64,000 nucleotides of DNA from Dallia pectoralis. Taxonomy: Eukaryota > Chordata > Actinopteri > Esociformes > Umbridae. A model generated the notes under the pieces. The model did no database searches. It saw nothing but the letters and a program-made list of their open reading frames with translations, and was not told where the DNA came from. How positions within the stretch are numbered: the stretch's first letter is position 1; each line of letters opens with the position of its first letter. A program made the position numbers and the translations under genes. Positions 25,801 through 34,681 of the stretch are shown here, in pieces. The stretch spans positions 16,479,616 to 16,543,615 of the forward strand of contig CM055745.1 of assembly GCA_029465975.1 (NCBI GenBank). Reading direction: 5' to 3'.

Positions 25801-28800
25801 CTTCTGGTTTTCAGCAGTAGCTAGCCTCTAACAGGGTCAGAACTAAGGGACCTTATGGAGGGAGATGGTGTCACTTCTGGTTTTCAGCAGTAGCTAGCCT
25901 CTAACAGAGCCAGAACTAAGGGACCTTATGGAGGGAGATGGGGTCACTTCTGGTTTTCAGCAGTAGCTAGCCTCTAACAGGGTCAGAACTAAGGGACCTT
26001 ATGGAGGGAGATGGGGTCACTTCTGGTTTTCAGCAGTAGCTAGCCTCTAACAGAGCCAGAACTAAGGGACCTTATGGAGGGAGATGGGGTCACTTCTGGT
26101 TTTCAGCAGTAGCTAGCCTCTAACAGAGCCAGAACTAAGGGACCTTATGGAGGGAGATGGTGTCACTTCTGGTTTTCAGCAGTAGCTAGCCTCTAACAGG
26201 GTCAGAACTAAGGGACCTTATGGAGGGAGATGGGGTGACTTCTGGTTTTCAGCAGTAGCTAGCCTCTAACAGGGTCAGAACTAAGGGACCTTATGGAGGG
26301 AGATGGTGTCACTTCTGGTTTTCAGCAGTAGCTAGCCTCTAACAGAGCCAGAACTAAGGGACCTTACGGAGGGAGATGGTGTCACTTCTGGTTTTCAGCA
26401 GTAGCTAGCCTCTAACAGGGTCAGAACTAAGGGACCTTATGGAGGGAGATGGGGTCACTTCTGGTTTTCAGCAGTAGCTAGCCTCTTAACCAGATCAATA
26501 TATACCTTTTTTTCATCAGGTTCAGATCGATCCCTATCTGGAGGACTCCACGTGTCAGTTGTGTAACCGCCAACCAGGGCCGTTCTTCTGCAGAGACCCG
26601 GTAAGAACAGCCCAGTCAATGGAAGCTGTTATATAGAAGTTATGATGTTGGTACAGTGGCCAGGTCAATGCCCTGGACCAGAGCTTGTGTGCGTGCGTGT
26701 AGTACTACTGTTCCTGTGTGGTGACTGAATGTAACTTATCACGTTACCAGGCCTGCTTTAAGTACTACTACTGTTCCTGTGTGGTGACTGAATGTAACTT
26801 ATCACGTTACCAGGCCTGCTTTAAGTACTACTACTGTTCCTGTGTGGTGACTGAATGTAACTTATCACGTTACCAGGCCTGCTTTAAGTACTACTACTGT
26901 TCCTGTGTGGTGACTGAATGTAACTTATCACGTTACCAGGCCTGCTTTAAGTACTACTACTGTTCCTGTGTGGTGACTGAATGTAACTTATCACGTTACC
27001 AGGCCTGCTTTAAGTACTACTACTGTTCCTGTGTGGTGACTGAATGTAACTTATCACGTTACCAGGCCTGCTTTAAGTACTACTACTGTTCCTGTGTGGT
27101 GACTGAATGTAACTTATCACGTTACCAGGCCTGCTTTAAGTACTACTACTGTTCCTGTGTGGTGACTGAATGTAACTTATCACGTTACCAGGCCTGCTTT
27201 AAGTACTACTACTGTTCCTGTGTGGTGACTGAATGTAACTTATCACGTTACCAGGCCTGCTTTAAGTACTACTACTGTTCCTGTGTGGTGACTGAATGTA
27301 ACTTATGTTACCAGGCCTGCTTTAAGTACTACTACTGTTCCTGTGTGGTGACTGAATGTAACTTATCACGTTACCAGGCCTGCTTTAAGTACTACTACTG
27401 TTCCTGCTTTAAGTACTACTACTGTTCCTGTGTGGTGACTGAATGTAACTATCACGTTACCAGGCCTGCTTTAAGTACTACAGGCCTGAATGTAACTTTA
27501 AGTTACTACTGTTCCTGCTTTAAGTACTACTACTGTTCCTGTGTGGTGACTGAATGTAACTTATCACGTTACCAGGCCTGCTTTAAGTACTACTACTGTT
27601 CCTGTGTGGTGACTGAATGTAACTTATCACGTTACCAGGCCTGCTTTAAGTACTACTACTGTTCCTGCTTTAAGTACTACTACTGTTCCTGTGTGGTGAC
27701 TGAATGTAACTTATCACGTTACCTGGCCTGCTTTAAGTACTACTACTGTTCCTGTGTGGTGACTGAATGTAACTTATCACGTTACCAGGCCTGCTTTAAG
27801 TACTACTACTGTTCCTGTGTGGTGACTGAATGTAACTTATCACGTTACCAGGCCTGCTTTAAGTACTACTACTGTTCCTGTGTGGTGACTGAATGTAACT
27901 TATCACGTTACCAGGCCTGCTTTAAGTACTACTACTGTTCCTGTGTGGTGACTGAATGTAACTTATCACGTTACCAGGCCTGCTTTAAGTACTACTACTG
28001 TTCCTGTGTGGTGACTGAATGTAACTTATCACGTTACCTGGCCTGCTTTAAGTACTACTACCGTTCTTGTGTGGTGACTGAATGTAACTTATCACGTTAC
28101 CAGGCCTGCTTTAAGTACTACTACTGTTCCTGTGTGGTGACTGAATGTAACTTATCACGTTACCAGGCCTGCTTTAAGTACTACTACTGTTCCTGTGTGG
28201 TGACTGAATGTAACTTATCACGTTACCAGGCCTGCTTTAAGTACTACTACTGTTCCTGTGTGGTGACTGAATGTAACTTATCACGTTACCAGGCCTGCTT
28301 TAAGTACTACTACTGTTCCTGTGTGGTGACTGAATGTAACTTATCACGTTACCAGGCCTGCTTTAAGTACTACTACTGTTCCTGTGTGGTGACTGAATGT
28401 AACTTATCACGTTACCAGGCCTGCTTTAAGTACTACTACTGTTCCTGTGTGGTGACTGAATGTAACTTATCACGTTACCTGGCCTGCTTTAAGTACTACT
28501 GTTCTGTGTGGTGACTGAATGTAACTTATCACGTTACCAGGCCTGCTTTAAGTACTACTACTGTTCCTGTGTGGTGACTGAATGTAACTTATCACGTTAC
28601 CAGGCCTGCTTTAAGTACTACTACTGTTCCTGTGTGGTGACTGAATGTAACTTATCACGTTACCAGGCCTGCTTTAAGTACTACTACTGTTCCTGTGTGG
28701 TGACTGAATGTAACTTATCACGTTACCAGGCCTGCTTTAAGTACTACTACTGTTCCTGTGTGGTGACTGAATGTAACTTATCACGTTACCAGGCCTGCTT

Positions 28801-31800
28801 TAAGTACTACTACTGTTCCTGTGTGGTGACTGAATGTAACTTATCACGTTACCAGGCCTGCTTTAAGTACTACTACTGTTCCTGTGTGGTGACTGAATGT
28901 AACTTATCACGTTACCAGGCCTGCTTTAAGTACTACTACTGTTCTTGTGTGGTGACTGAATGTAACTTATCACGTTACCAGGCCTGCTTTAAGTACTACT
29001 ACTGTTCCTGTGTGGTGACTGAATGTAACTTATCACGTTACCAGGCCTGCTTTAAGTACTACTGGTTCCTGCTTTAAGTACTACTACTGTTCCTGTGTGG
29101 TGACTGAATGTAACTTATCACGTTACCAGGCCTGCTTTAAGTACTACTACTGTTCCTGCTTTAAGTACTACTACTGTTCCTGTGTGGTGACTGAATGTAA
29201 CTTATCACGTTACCAGGCCTGCTTTAAGTACTACTACTGTTCCTGCTTTAAGTACTACTACTGTTCCTGTGTGGTGACTGAATGTAACTTATCACGTTAC
29301 CAGGCCTGCTTTAAGTACTACTACTGTTCCTGCTTTAAGTACTACTACTGTTCCTGTGTGGTGACTGAATGTAACTTATCACGTTACCAGGCCTGCTTTA
29401 AGTACTACTACTGTTCCTGTGTGGAGACTGAATGTAACTTATCACGTTACCAGGCCTGCTTTAAGTACTACTACTGTTCCTGCTTTAAGTACTACTACTG
29501 TTCCTGTGTGGTGACTGAATGTAACTTATCACGTTACCAGGCCTGCTTTAAGTACTACTACTGTTCCTGTGTGGTGACTGAATGTAACTTATCACGTTAC
29601 CAGGCCTGCTTTAAGTACTACTACTGTTCCTGTGTGGTGACTGAATGTAACTTATCACGTTACCAGGCCTGCTTTAAGTACTACTACTGTTCCTGTGTGG
29701 TGACTGAATGTAACTTATCACGTTACCAGGCCTGCTTTAAGTACTACTACTGTTCCTGTGTGGTGACTGAATGTAACTTATCACGTTACCAGGCCTGCTT
29801 TAAGTACTACTACTGTTCCTGCTTTAAGTACTACTACTGTTCCTGTGTGGTGACTGAATGTAACTTATCACGTTACCAGGCCTGCTTTAAGTACTACTAC
29901 TGTTCCTGTGTGGTGACTGAATGTAACTTATCACGTTACCAGGCCTGCTTTAAGTACTACTACTGTTCCTGTGTGGTGACTGAATGTAACTTATCACGTT
30001 ACCAGGCCTGCTTTAAGTACTACTACTGTTCCTGTGTGGTGACTGAATGTAACTTATCACGTTACCAGGCCTGCTTTAAGTACTACTACTGTTCTTGTGT
30101 GGTGACTGAATGTAACTTATCACGTTACCAGGCCTGCTTTAAGTACTACTACTGTTCCTGTGTGGTGACTGAATGTAACTTATCACGTTACCAGGCCTGC
30201 TTTAAGTACTACTACTGTTCCTGTGTGGTGACTGAATGTAACTTATCACGTTACCAGGCCTGCTTTAAGTACTACTGCCGTTCCTGTGTGGTGACTGAAT
30301 GTAACTTATCACGTTACCAGGCCTGCTTTAAGTACTACTACTGTTCCTGTGTGGTGACTGAATGTAACTTATCACGTTACCAGGCCTGCTTTAAGTACTA
30401 CTACTGTTCCTGTGTGGTGACTGAATGTAACTTATCACGTTACCAGGCCTGCTTTAAGTACTACTACTGTTCTTGTGTGGTGACTGAATGTAACTTATCA
30501 CGTTACCAGGCCTGCTTTAAGTACTACTACTGTTCTTGTGTGGTGACTGAATGTAACTTATCACGTTACCAGGCCTGCTTTAAGTACTACTACTGTTCCT
30601 GTGTGGTGACTGAATGTAACTTATCACGTTACCAGGCCTGCTTTAAGTACTACTACTGTTCCTGTGTGGTGACTGAATGTAACTTATCACGTTACCTGGC
30701 CTGCTTTAAGTACTACTACTGTTCCTGTGTGGTGACTGAATGTAACTTATCACGTTACCAGGCCTGCTTTAAGTACTACTACTGTTCCTGTGTGGTGACT
30801 GAATGTAACTTATCACGTTACCAGGCCTGCTTTAAGTACTACTACTGTTCCTGTGTGGTGACTGAATGTAACTTATCACGTTACCAGGCCTGCTTTAAGT
30901 ACTACTACTGTTCCTGTGTGGTGACTGAATGTAACTTATCACGTTACCAGGCCTGCTTTAAGTACTACTACTGTTCCTGTGTGGTGACTGAATGTAACTT
31001 ATCACGTTACCAGGCCTGCTTTAAGTACTACTACTGTTCCTGTGTGGTGACTGAATGTAACTTATCACGTTACCAGGCCTGCTTTAAGTACTACTACTGT
31101 TCCTGTGTGGTGACTGAATGTAACTTATCACGTTACCAGGCCTGCTTTAAGTACTACTACTGTTCCTGTGTGGTGACTGAATGTAACTTATCACGTTACC
31201 AGGCCTGCTTTATTACTACTACTGTTCCTGCTTTATGGTGACTGTTAAGGCCTGCTTTAACTACTACTGTTCCTGTGTGGTGACGTTACCAGGCCTGCTT
31301 TAAGTACTACTACTGTTCCTGTGTGGTGACTGAATGTAACTTATCACGTTACCAGGCCTGCTTTAAGTACTACTACTGTTCCTGTGTGGTGACTGAATGT
31401 AACTTATCACGTTACCAGGCCTGCTTTAAGTACTACTACTGTTCCTGTGTGGTGACTGAATGTAACTTATCACGTTACCAGGCCTGCTTTAAGTACTACT
31501 ACTGTTCCTGTGTGGTGACTGAATGTAACTTATCACGTTACCAGGCCTGCTTTAAGTACTACTACTGTTCCTGTGTGGTGACTGAATGTAACTTATCACG
31601 TTACCAGGCCTGCAGTACTACTACTGGTACTACTACTGTTCCTGTGTGGTGACTGAATGTAACTTATCACGTTACCAGGCCTGCTTTAAGTACTACTACT
31701 GTTCCTGCTTTAAGTACTACTACTGTTCCTGTGTGGTGACTGAATGTAACTTATCACGTTACCAGGCCTGCTTTAAGTACTACTACTGTTCCTGTGTGGT

Positions 31801-32254
31801 GACTGAATGTAACTTATCACGTTACCAGGCCTGCTTTAAGTACTACTACTGTTCCTGTGTGGTGACTGAATGTAACTTATCACGTTACCAGGCCTGCTTT
31901 AAGTACTACTACTGTTCCTGTGTGGTGACTGAATGTAACTTATCACGTTACCTGGCCTGCTTTAAGTACTACTACTGTTCCTGTGTGGTGACTGAATGTA
32001 ACTTATCACGTTACCAGGCCTGCTTTAAGTACTACTACTGTTCCTGTGTGGTGACTGAATGTAACTTATCACGTTACCAGGCCTGCTTTAAGTACTACTA
32101 CTGTTCCTGTGTGGTGACTGAATGTAACTTATCACGTTACCAGGCCTGCTTTAAGTACTACTGCCGTTCCTGCTGGCATTGGCAGCACTCGATGGATGTT
32201 CTCCACAGCCACCGGCCCCTCATGAGGAACCAGAAGAGCCTGGACTGCCGCTAA
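606..32254 (+). CDS. cpeb1: Cytoplasmic polyadenylation element-binding protein 1 (spliced, 12 coding exons)
   Basis: CPEB1 binds UUUUAU-type elements in mRNA 3' UTRs and controls cytoplasmic polyadenylation and translation in oocytes and neurons. Coding exons: 606-620, 1057-1261, 8612-8821, 11675-11892, 15500-15776, 15915-16028, 17044-17148, 20803-20939, 22057-22255, 24381-24475, 26520-26600, 32144-32254. All junctions are GT-AG and all phases agree, giving at least 588 aa (mammalian about 560). The N-terminus starts MAFTL, like the mammalian MAFSL start as I remember it. The middle has an LDSR Aurora-type site (about residue 190) and a TSGFSSG beta-TrCP-like degron (about 202). RRM1 has RNP2 KVFLGG and RNP1 GYVYLVF; RRM2 has TVFVGAL and GRVTFNN; the C-terminus is a Cys/His zinc domain ending at TAA 32252. 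Exons 2 and 12 adjoin arrays that duplicate their splice sites, so the real length may vary. I cannot tell the a from the b teleost paralogue. Confidence 0.95.
1057..1261 (+). CDS. cpeb1: cpeb1 exon 2, minimal form
   Basis: The acceptor is AATTAG at 1051-1056. The exon reads KEDLHDHWQ, then STCSNADVFRRIN, a segment conserved in vertebrate CPEB1 (mammalian STCSNANIFRRIN). It ends in repeats of the decapeptide DLTGVCTTPT, corresponding to a single VCTTP segment in mammals. The first donor is ACAG|GTAAGG at 1261/1262, phase 1, which joins correctly to exon 3 starting AC TTG TTA at 8612. Twelve further copies of this donor lie downstream, so the exon end is a choice rather than a certainty. Confidence 0.85.
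1159..2420 (+). repeat. Coding minisatellite carrying 13 splice donors
   Basis: A modular array made of a 30-bp unit (encoding DLTGVCTTPT or DFTGVCTTPT) and a 15-bp unit (encoding DHTGK, with the donor ACAG|GTAAGG). Donor GT dinucleotides lie at 1262, 1367, 1412, 1517, 1592, 1637, 1742, 1817, 1892, 1967, 2042, 2087 and 2232. Spacings between the first twelve are 45, 75 or 105 nt, all multiples of three, and the frame stays open to 2235. The array begins inside exon 2 and decays after about 2300. It contains an inverted segment at 2154-2200. Confidence 0.95.
2154..2200. repeat. Perfect 20-bp inverted repeat (hairpin) inside the minisatellite
   Basis: The left arm AGTGAGGTCTGTAGGTGGTG at 2154-2173 is exactly complementary to 2181-2200, with a 7-nt loop TAGTGCA. 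One repeat segment has been inverted relative to its neighbours. Confidence 0.95.
2583..3704. mobile_element. hAT-type non-autonomous element
   Basis: It starts TAGGGGTGTGGGAA and ends TTCCCACCCCTA, imperfect terminal inverted repeats of hAT style. The interior near both ends is rich in ATCG/ATCGATA motifs typical of fish hAT MITEs. The presumed 8-bp flanks (gtggtttg and gtagttac) match at only 5 of 8 positions, so the insertion is old or the ends are slightly misplaced. No transposase is recognisable. Confidence 0.6.
3705..7960. other. cpeb1 intron 2, mostly unique sequence
   Basis: No exon or RNA gene is seen. At 3845-3975 there is another stretch of degenerate ATCGTATCG repeats like those in the preceding element. 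About 6236-6480 looks like a decayed Tc1-type element: it begins ACAGTGGATATAAAGTCTACAC and continues with Tc1-like text such as TCTGGCTGGGCCATTC. The remaining open frames are short and unsupported. Confidence 0.5.
7960..8420 (+). promoter_or_regulatory. CpG-rich region, possible second cpeb1 promoter
   Basis: The segment is sharply richer in GC and CpG than the surrounding intron and lies 190-650 nt upstream of exon 3. Exon 3 contains an in-frame ATG at 8623 (MDCAAARSP) that could start a shorter protein lacking the exon 1-2 region. Mammalian CPEB1 has N-terminally shorter isoforms. A downstream promoter here is an inference from base composition and position only. Confidence 0.4.
8612..11892 (+). 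CDS. cpeb1: cpeb1 exons 3 and 4 (regulatory N-terminal half)
   Basis: Exon 3 (8612-8821) encodes the conserved LGLGLQSLNLAGW segment and ends TCC A|GTGAGT. Exon 4 (11675-11892) encodes LDLLGCPLSKPP, the LDSR phosphorylation motif, SSSPADSETSG and the TSGFSSGSDH degron-like segment, and ends TTG|GTGAGT. In CPEB1 this half is where Aurora A/CaMKII phosphorylation and ubiquitin-dependent turnover act (known of the family). Splice phases match (1, then 0). A 2-kb hAT element and other repeats separate the two exons. Confidence 0.93.
8849..9340. repeat. CA-rich array and a local duplication in intron 3
   Basis: At 8849-8998, just after the exon 3 donor, CACACA tracts alternate with a CTACCTGCACAGCCACG-type unit. 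At 9216-9345 a segment of about 70 bp containing ACTCTTCCAGAAGG and GTTCTGCCTCGTCATGG occurs twice in tandem. Confidence 0.8.
10883..11185 (-). pseudogene. hAT transposase N-terminal fragment with BED-type zinc finger
   Basis: The 100-residue frame contains VWEHLGFKPNEKGEP, then CRLG, VATKRGNTTNLQSHL and KQSS, the pattern of BED fingers in fish hAT transposases. The second Cys of the expected CxxC pair is replaced (CRLG), and the frame lacks any catalytic region. It is read as a dead fragment. Confidence 0.65.
11259..11394. repeat. 18-bp minisatellite plus TG tract
   Basis: The unit GTGTGTCCGCTCTGTGTG repeats about five times and is followed by a (TG)n run. It lies near the right end of the hAT-type element. 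Confidence 0.9.
11899..12031. repeat. 27-bp minisatellite just after the cpeb1 exon 4 donor
   Basis: About five copies of a unit containing TTGATTGGTGCAGACTGGGG and CTCTGT start 7 nt past the exon 4 donor. Each unit contains GGTGCAG, but no strong donor or acceptor consensus is duplicated. Confidence 0.9.
12224..12985. repeat. 58-bp minisatellite built from a Tc1 terminus
   Basis: About 13 copies of a 58-bp unit. Each contains TACAGTGCATACGGATGG followed by TATTCACAGCG, which is the terminal sequence of the Tc1 element that starts at 12958, together with about 30 bp of flank (GTGATTGTGTTTCTGTAGCC). The last copy runs into the Tc1 body. Confidence 0.9.
13403..13740 (+). pseudogene. hAT transposase fragment
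   Basis: The frame reads HFIATVLDPRYKDHYLD, a signature of hAT (ZBED-like) transposases, followed by a short 15-bp coding repeat (encoding RAVGH, about 13550-13620). It is then cut by the nested insertion at 13739. Only a small part of a full-length transposase is present. Confidence 0.8.
13739..14353. mobile_element. Non-autonomous hAT element nested inside the hAT element
   Basis: The ends are CATGGGCGTAGGTTT and AAACCTACGCCCTTG, inverted over 14 of 15 positions. The flanking octamer GTGCCTCA is identical on both sides (13731-13738 and 14354-14361), a clean 8-bp target duplication. It is 615 bp with no coding potential, so it is the youngest of the three nested layers. Confidence 0.92.
15500..15776 (+). 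CDS. cpeb1: cpeb1 exon 5
   Basis: The acceptor CCTTGCAG precedes YSLRISPPLP. The exon continues through a variable Pro/Gly/Gln-rich linker to the conserved KRWPQASVWPSWDLLE and FSIEREARLHRQAA and ends GCA G|GTACTT, phase 1. The WPSWDLLE-SIERE block is diagnostic of CPEB1. It lies just before RRM1. Confidence 0.95.
15915..20939 (+). CDS. cpeb1: cpeb1 exons 6-8, RRM1
   Basis: Exon 6 (15915-16028) has RNP2 KVFLGGVPWD. Exon 7 (17044-17148) has SVEWPGKDGKHPRCPPKG. Exon 8 (20803-20939) has RNP1 GYVYLVFENE and SSRRMRSKD. Phases 1, 1 and 0 agree. Exon 7 carries two donors 15 nt apart, AAAG|GTAATG (17133/17134) and AAAG|GTAACG (17148/17149); use of the first would delete GNVPK, the same kind of five-residue skip I recall being reported for mammalian CPEB1. 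Introns 6 and 7 are almost entirely repeats. Confidence 0.95.
16256..17030. repeat. 770-bp TC-rich microsatellite with GCCCA interruptions
   Basis: (TC)n blocks of 10-40 nt separated by GCCCATC or GCCC run to within about 15 nt of the exon 7 acceptor, making an exceptionally long polypyrimidine tract on the cpeb1 sense strand. The long RERERE and SLSLSL reading frames here are artefacts. Confidence 0.97.
17149..18220. other. cpeb1 intron 7, non-repetitive part
   Basis: AT-rich sequence. I see no exon, RNA gene or recognisable transposon. A short duplication, TTTTGCAGTGCTTGGGTATT, occurs twice at about 17777-17820. Confidence 0.6.
18228..18828. repeat. 32-bp minisatellite
   Basis: About 19 copies of a unit containing TGGTGATACTCTACCGGATA and CTGTGTGTCCCC. 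Copies vary mainly at CCGG/CCAG and in the length of the CCCC block. Confidence 0.95.
18829..20072. repeat. Variable 18-40-bp minisatellite
   Basis: It is built from TGTATGGTAATTGTAGGC, TTTATGGTAGTA and GTACTGTATGGTA modules in changing order. The array abuts the 32-bp array on its left without unique sequence between them. Confidence 0.95.
20073..20802. other. cpeb1 intron 7, segment before exon 8
   Basis: Unique sequence without recognisable genes or elements. Short open frames here show no family resemblance. It ends at the exon 8 acceptor TTTGTGCAG. Confidence 0.5.
20949..21012. repeat. Short GC-rich tandem repeat after the exon 8 donor
   Basis: Three copies of a 19-20-bp unit containing GGGCACCGGCCCCCCTGTA begin about 10 nt beyond the exon 8 donor. 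Confidence 0.9.
21130..22040. repeat. Minisatellite with TTGCAGGGAAAACT core
   Basis: About 20 copies of a 32-50-bp unit: TTAGTGTATTGCAGGGAAAA, then CTACTACTA and a (TTA)n run of changing length. Each copy ends a TTGCAG that resembles a weak acceptor. The array stops about 17 nt before the true exon 9 acceptor (CCCCAG, 22051-22056). Confidence 0.95.
22057..26600 (+). CDS. cpeb1: cpeb1 exons 9-11, RRM2 and start of the zinc domain
   Basis: Exon 9 (22057-22255) encodes VQVIPWMLADS and RNP2 TVFVGALHGMLNAEAL. Exon 10 (24381-24475) encodes GSGRVTFNNQRSYL (RNP1) and FVEIKT. Exon 11 (26520-26600) encodes VQIDPYLEDSTCQLC and PGPFFCRDP, giving the first zinc-ligand Cys residues. Phases 1, 0 and 0 fit their neighbours. 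These are the most conserved CPEB segments and leave no doubt about family. Confidence 0.96.
22552..23890. repeat. 46-bp minisatellite in cpeb1 intron 9
   Basis: About 29 copies of a unit containing CAACATTGATGGATATAGTC, ACATATGAAGCAGATATTG and TTCCTC or TTATTC variants. Confidence 0.97.
24476..26490. repeat. 73-bp minisatellite starting at the exon 10 donor
   Basis: About 27 copies of a unit containing TGTCACTTCTGGTTTTCAGC, AGTAGCTAGCCTCTAACAG and GGACCTTATGGAGGGAGAT. The first copy begins at the exon 10 donor itself (AAGAAG|GTTGTCATTTCTGG), so the intron is array almost end to end. Each unit holds GGTTTTCAG, an acceptor-like motif, but does not copy exon sequence. Confidence 0.97.
26705..32143 (+). 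repeat. 63-bp array duplicating the acceptor and start of the last cpeb1 exon
   Basis: About 80-85 copies fill intron 11. Each unit reads TGTGTGGTGACTGAATGTAA, CTTATCACGTTACCAG, then GCCTGCTTTAAGTACTACTA and CTGTTCC. The second half is the first nine codons of the last exon (ACFKYY.CSC), and CGTTACCAG is that exon's acceptor. The 63-nt period is a multiple of three, so frames run open for up to 714 codons; these frames are repeat translations, not genes. Some copies carry an extra 24-nt TTTAAG..TCCTGC piece, and five read CCTG instead of CCAG, losing the AG. Confidence 0.97.
32144..32254 (+). CDS. cpeb1: cpeb1 exon 12, end of the zinc domain
   Basis: Encodes ACFKYYCRSCWHWQHSM, HRPLMRNQK and stop TAA 32252-32254, matching the CPEB1 C-terminus. 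The acceptor chosen is the copy closest to the unique exon sequence (CACGTTACCAG ending 32143). Six other CAG acceptors in the preceding 31646-32143 stretch lie in the same frame and would add multiples of 21 residues (or slightly more) inside the zinc domain. Confidence 0.92.
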   Translation, partial: ACFKYYCRSCWHWQHSMDVLHSHRPLMRNQKSLDCR

Positions 32255-33545
32255 GCTGCCTGATATGTAAACACTCCAGGGGCCCCCTGAGGCCCCCCTA
32301 AAGAGCCAGGAGGCGTGACGCCCCCTACAGGAGCCCCAGAGCTCCTCCCACTCTATAGGGTCTGGGTAACGAACCACTAGGAATATTTACTAGCGCACTG
32401 CACTCTTTTTGTGTTTCCTGTTTATTTGTTTTCACTAATGGCACTTGAATGGTTTGGGTGACCTTCAGACAACTACTGTTAATTAGGGCAGGGCTTTGAG
32501 GTCTACACAGGACGGCATAGTCCTCATCCTTGTTTTTTAGAGCTTTTTTAATATTTTTCTGTGGTGTTTTCTTTGGGGGGGGGGTGCCCACACTTTACAT
32601 ATAAATATATGAGGTATTATTGTCCTTCACCACAAATGCCAGACTGTGCCTTTGCTTAGTTTTGTCCATCTAATGTCAGCAACCCTCCTTTTGAGGTGAA
32701 TCTTTTTTTTTTTCTTTAACAAATGTGAGGAGTTTGGGATTAAGTCATCCGGTAGCATACCTTGACATTTTTACGCAGGTTTTTTACCCATTTTTACACA
32801 CGGTTTTAAGTCCTAACAAGGTAACTTAATCGAATATCTATTTGACTGCTTTTTAATTTTTCGCACCAATTTACAATTTATTTTTATTGAAGAGGTGGTC
32901 AAAGCTTTGTCACGCCCAGCTGTGTCACGCCCAGCTGTGTCACGCCCAGCTGTGTCACGCCCAGCTGTGTCACGCCCAGCTGTGTCAGTGCTCAAGCTTT
33001 TTTCCTTTTTTGCCATCCATCCCTGGATTCTGATCAGCCAAGTGACCGCTTACAATCTGATTCGATGATAATTCACCCGTGAATTAACCCTGACCATGAG
33101 TCTTCTGTACATAGTTTTAAAAAACATTACTGTTGAACACTTTCTTTTTTTATTTGCACTTGAGAAAATGGCTGAGCTTGGTTTTTAACCACCCGTTTTC
33201 TTTGTTTTGTCTGTACTTCAGCGAGACATGTCATTGGAAGTGTTTCTCTTAAATCCTTGGTTCTTCTTGAACGTAGTGCCAACATGGCTCGTATGTGATG
33301 ACCAAACATGGAGTATCGTCTATATCCTGGTCTGAACCTTTTGTAATCCAAGGCTTTGTTCCAAACATCTCTTGTCACACTCTTTTTTTGTGCTGCTTTT
33401 TAGGGTTTGAAAGTCTACCTCATTGGTCCTGCTAATGTTACTGATGTTCCAGAGATGTGGAGGGTGTTCCGATTGCACAATAAAGGTGTTGAAGCATTCC
33501 TATCTGTTTTATTTTTTTCAAAATAAAGCTCCATCAACCAGCATG
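32255..33545 (+). terminator. cpeb1 3' UTR with CPE and polyadenylation signals
   Basis: No further coding exon is seen after the stop. Two AATAAA hexamers lie at 33479-33484 and 33522-33527. A TTTTAT element (33507-33512) sits 10 nt upstream of the second hexamer, the arrangement of a cytoplasmic polyadenylation element; further TTTTTAAT motifs lie near 32543 and 32850. A five-copy 15-bp repeat (CACGCCCAGCTGTGT) occupies about 32911-32987. Confidence 0.7.
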
Positions 33546-33619
33546 AGGTAGGGGAATAACAGTACAAAGGCAGGTAATTATAGCACACACTTTACATTTG
33601 TGTTCGTCTCGTATTCCCT

Positions 33620-34609
33620 GGGCCCGTTATCATAAAGAATCTTAATGGTAAAAGTAGCTCCTAGTGCCCAAATTCTAAGAAAATTCTTAGAATTGTGGGC
33701 GTTTACTCTTAAAATTTAAGCGAAATCCTAGTAAAGATAAAAGTAATTCATAAAGCATCTTAACCCTTAAAAGAGGTCTTAAGTTCAAAATTGTTAGGAG
33801 CACGGACAAGGACTTTTAAGAGGCTTAAGAGTTTCTTTAGCAGAGGAGAATATGGCCGAAAGACGAAGAGGGAGAAGAAATGTGTTGCAGACAATTGATG
33901 ACATTGAGTAAATAAGACGCTATAGATTAGATCGTGCAGGGATAATGTTTGTGACTGATCTTATTAGAGACGTGTTAACATCTGACACAGCGCAGAAATG
34001 AAAGTAATCACTATGTAGAGTTTAGTTTAGCCTTAGTTTGACGCTCAACTATTATCCTTAATAAATCCACAGGACAATTCGATCAAGTTTTTTTCGTTTT
34101 TAATTTTACTTCGTAACAAATTATAATTGGCACAGTGTCAACGTATCTAAATACTGAACAACATTGAAGTGAAAATACGACTTAATAGTAAACAAAAAAG
34201 AGATAGATGTCTATAAACTGTATGGCTCCATTCTTTTTCATGTCTAACTCCAACTAACACAAAAGAACCTTCTAATTATTCCCACGAATATCAAACCCCA
34301 AAACCAATCAAAGGTGCGCACAGTTATTAGAAAACAACACTAATAGCCACCCCATCACAATTCTTACGTGGCATTCATATATATATATATATGGATTAAT
34401 CAATAAAACTGCATTTATGAATATAGCAGGCTTCCCATCTGAATTATTGCACCGTCGGAAGATGAGGACGTTTATGTTAATAAAAATAGGTACCACAGCA
34501 TAAACATTCAAGTTGGAAAGAGAACTATTTTATCATTTTAAGCCAATCAAATATCGAATAGGAAGTTAAAAGCATTTTAAATATAAAAATGGATGTATAT
34601 ACACATATA

Positions 34610-34681
<72 letters not shown>

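Noticed and set aside
26718..32254. Long plus-strand frames of 598, 189, 714, 109 and 202 codons
   Set aside because: They are translations of a 63-bp intronic tandem array; only the last 37 codons belong to cpeb1.
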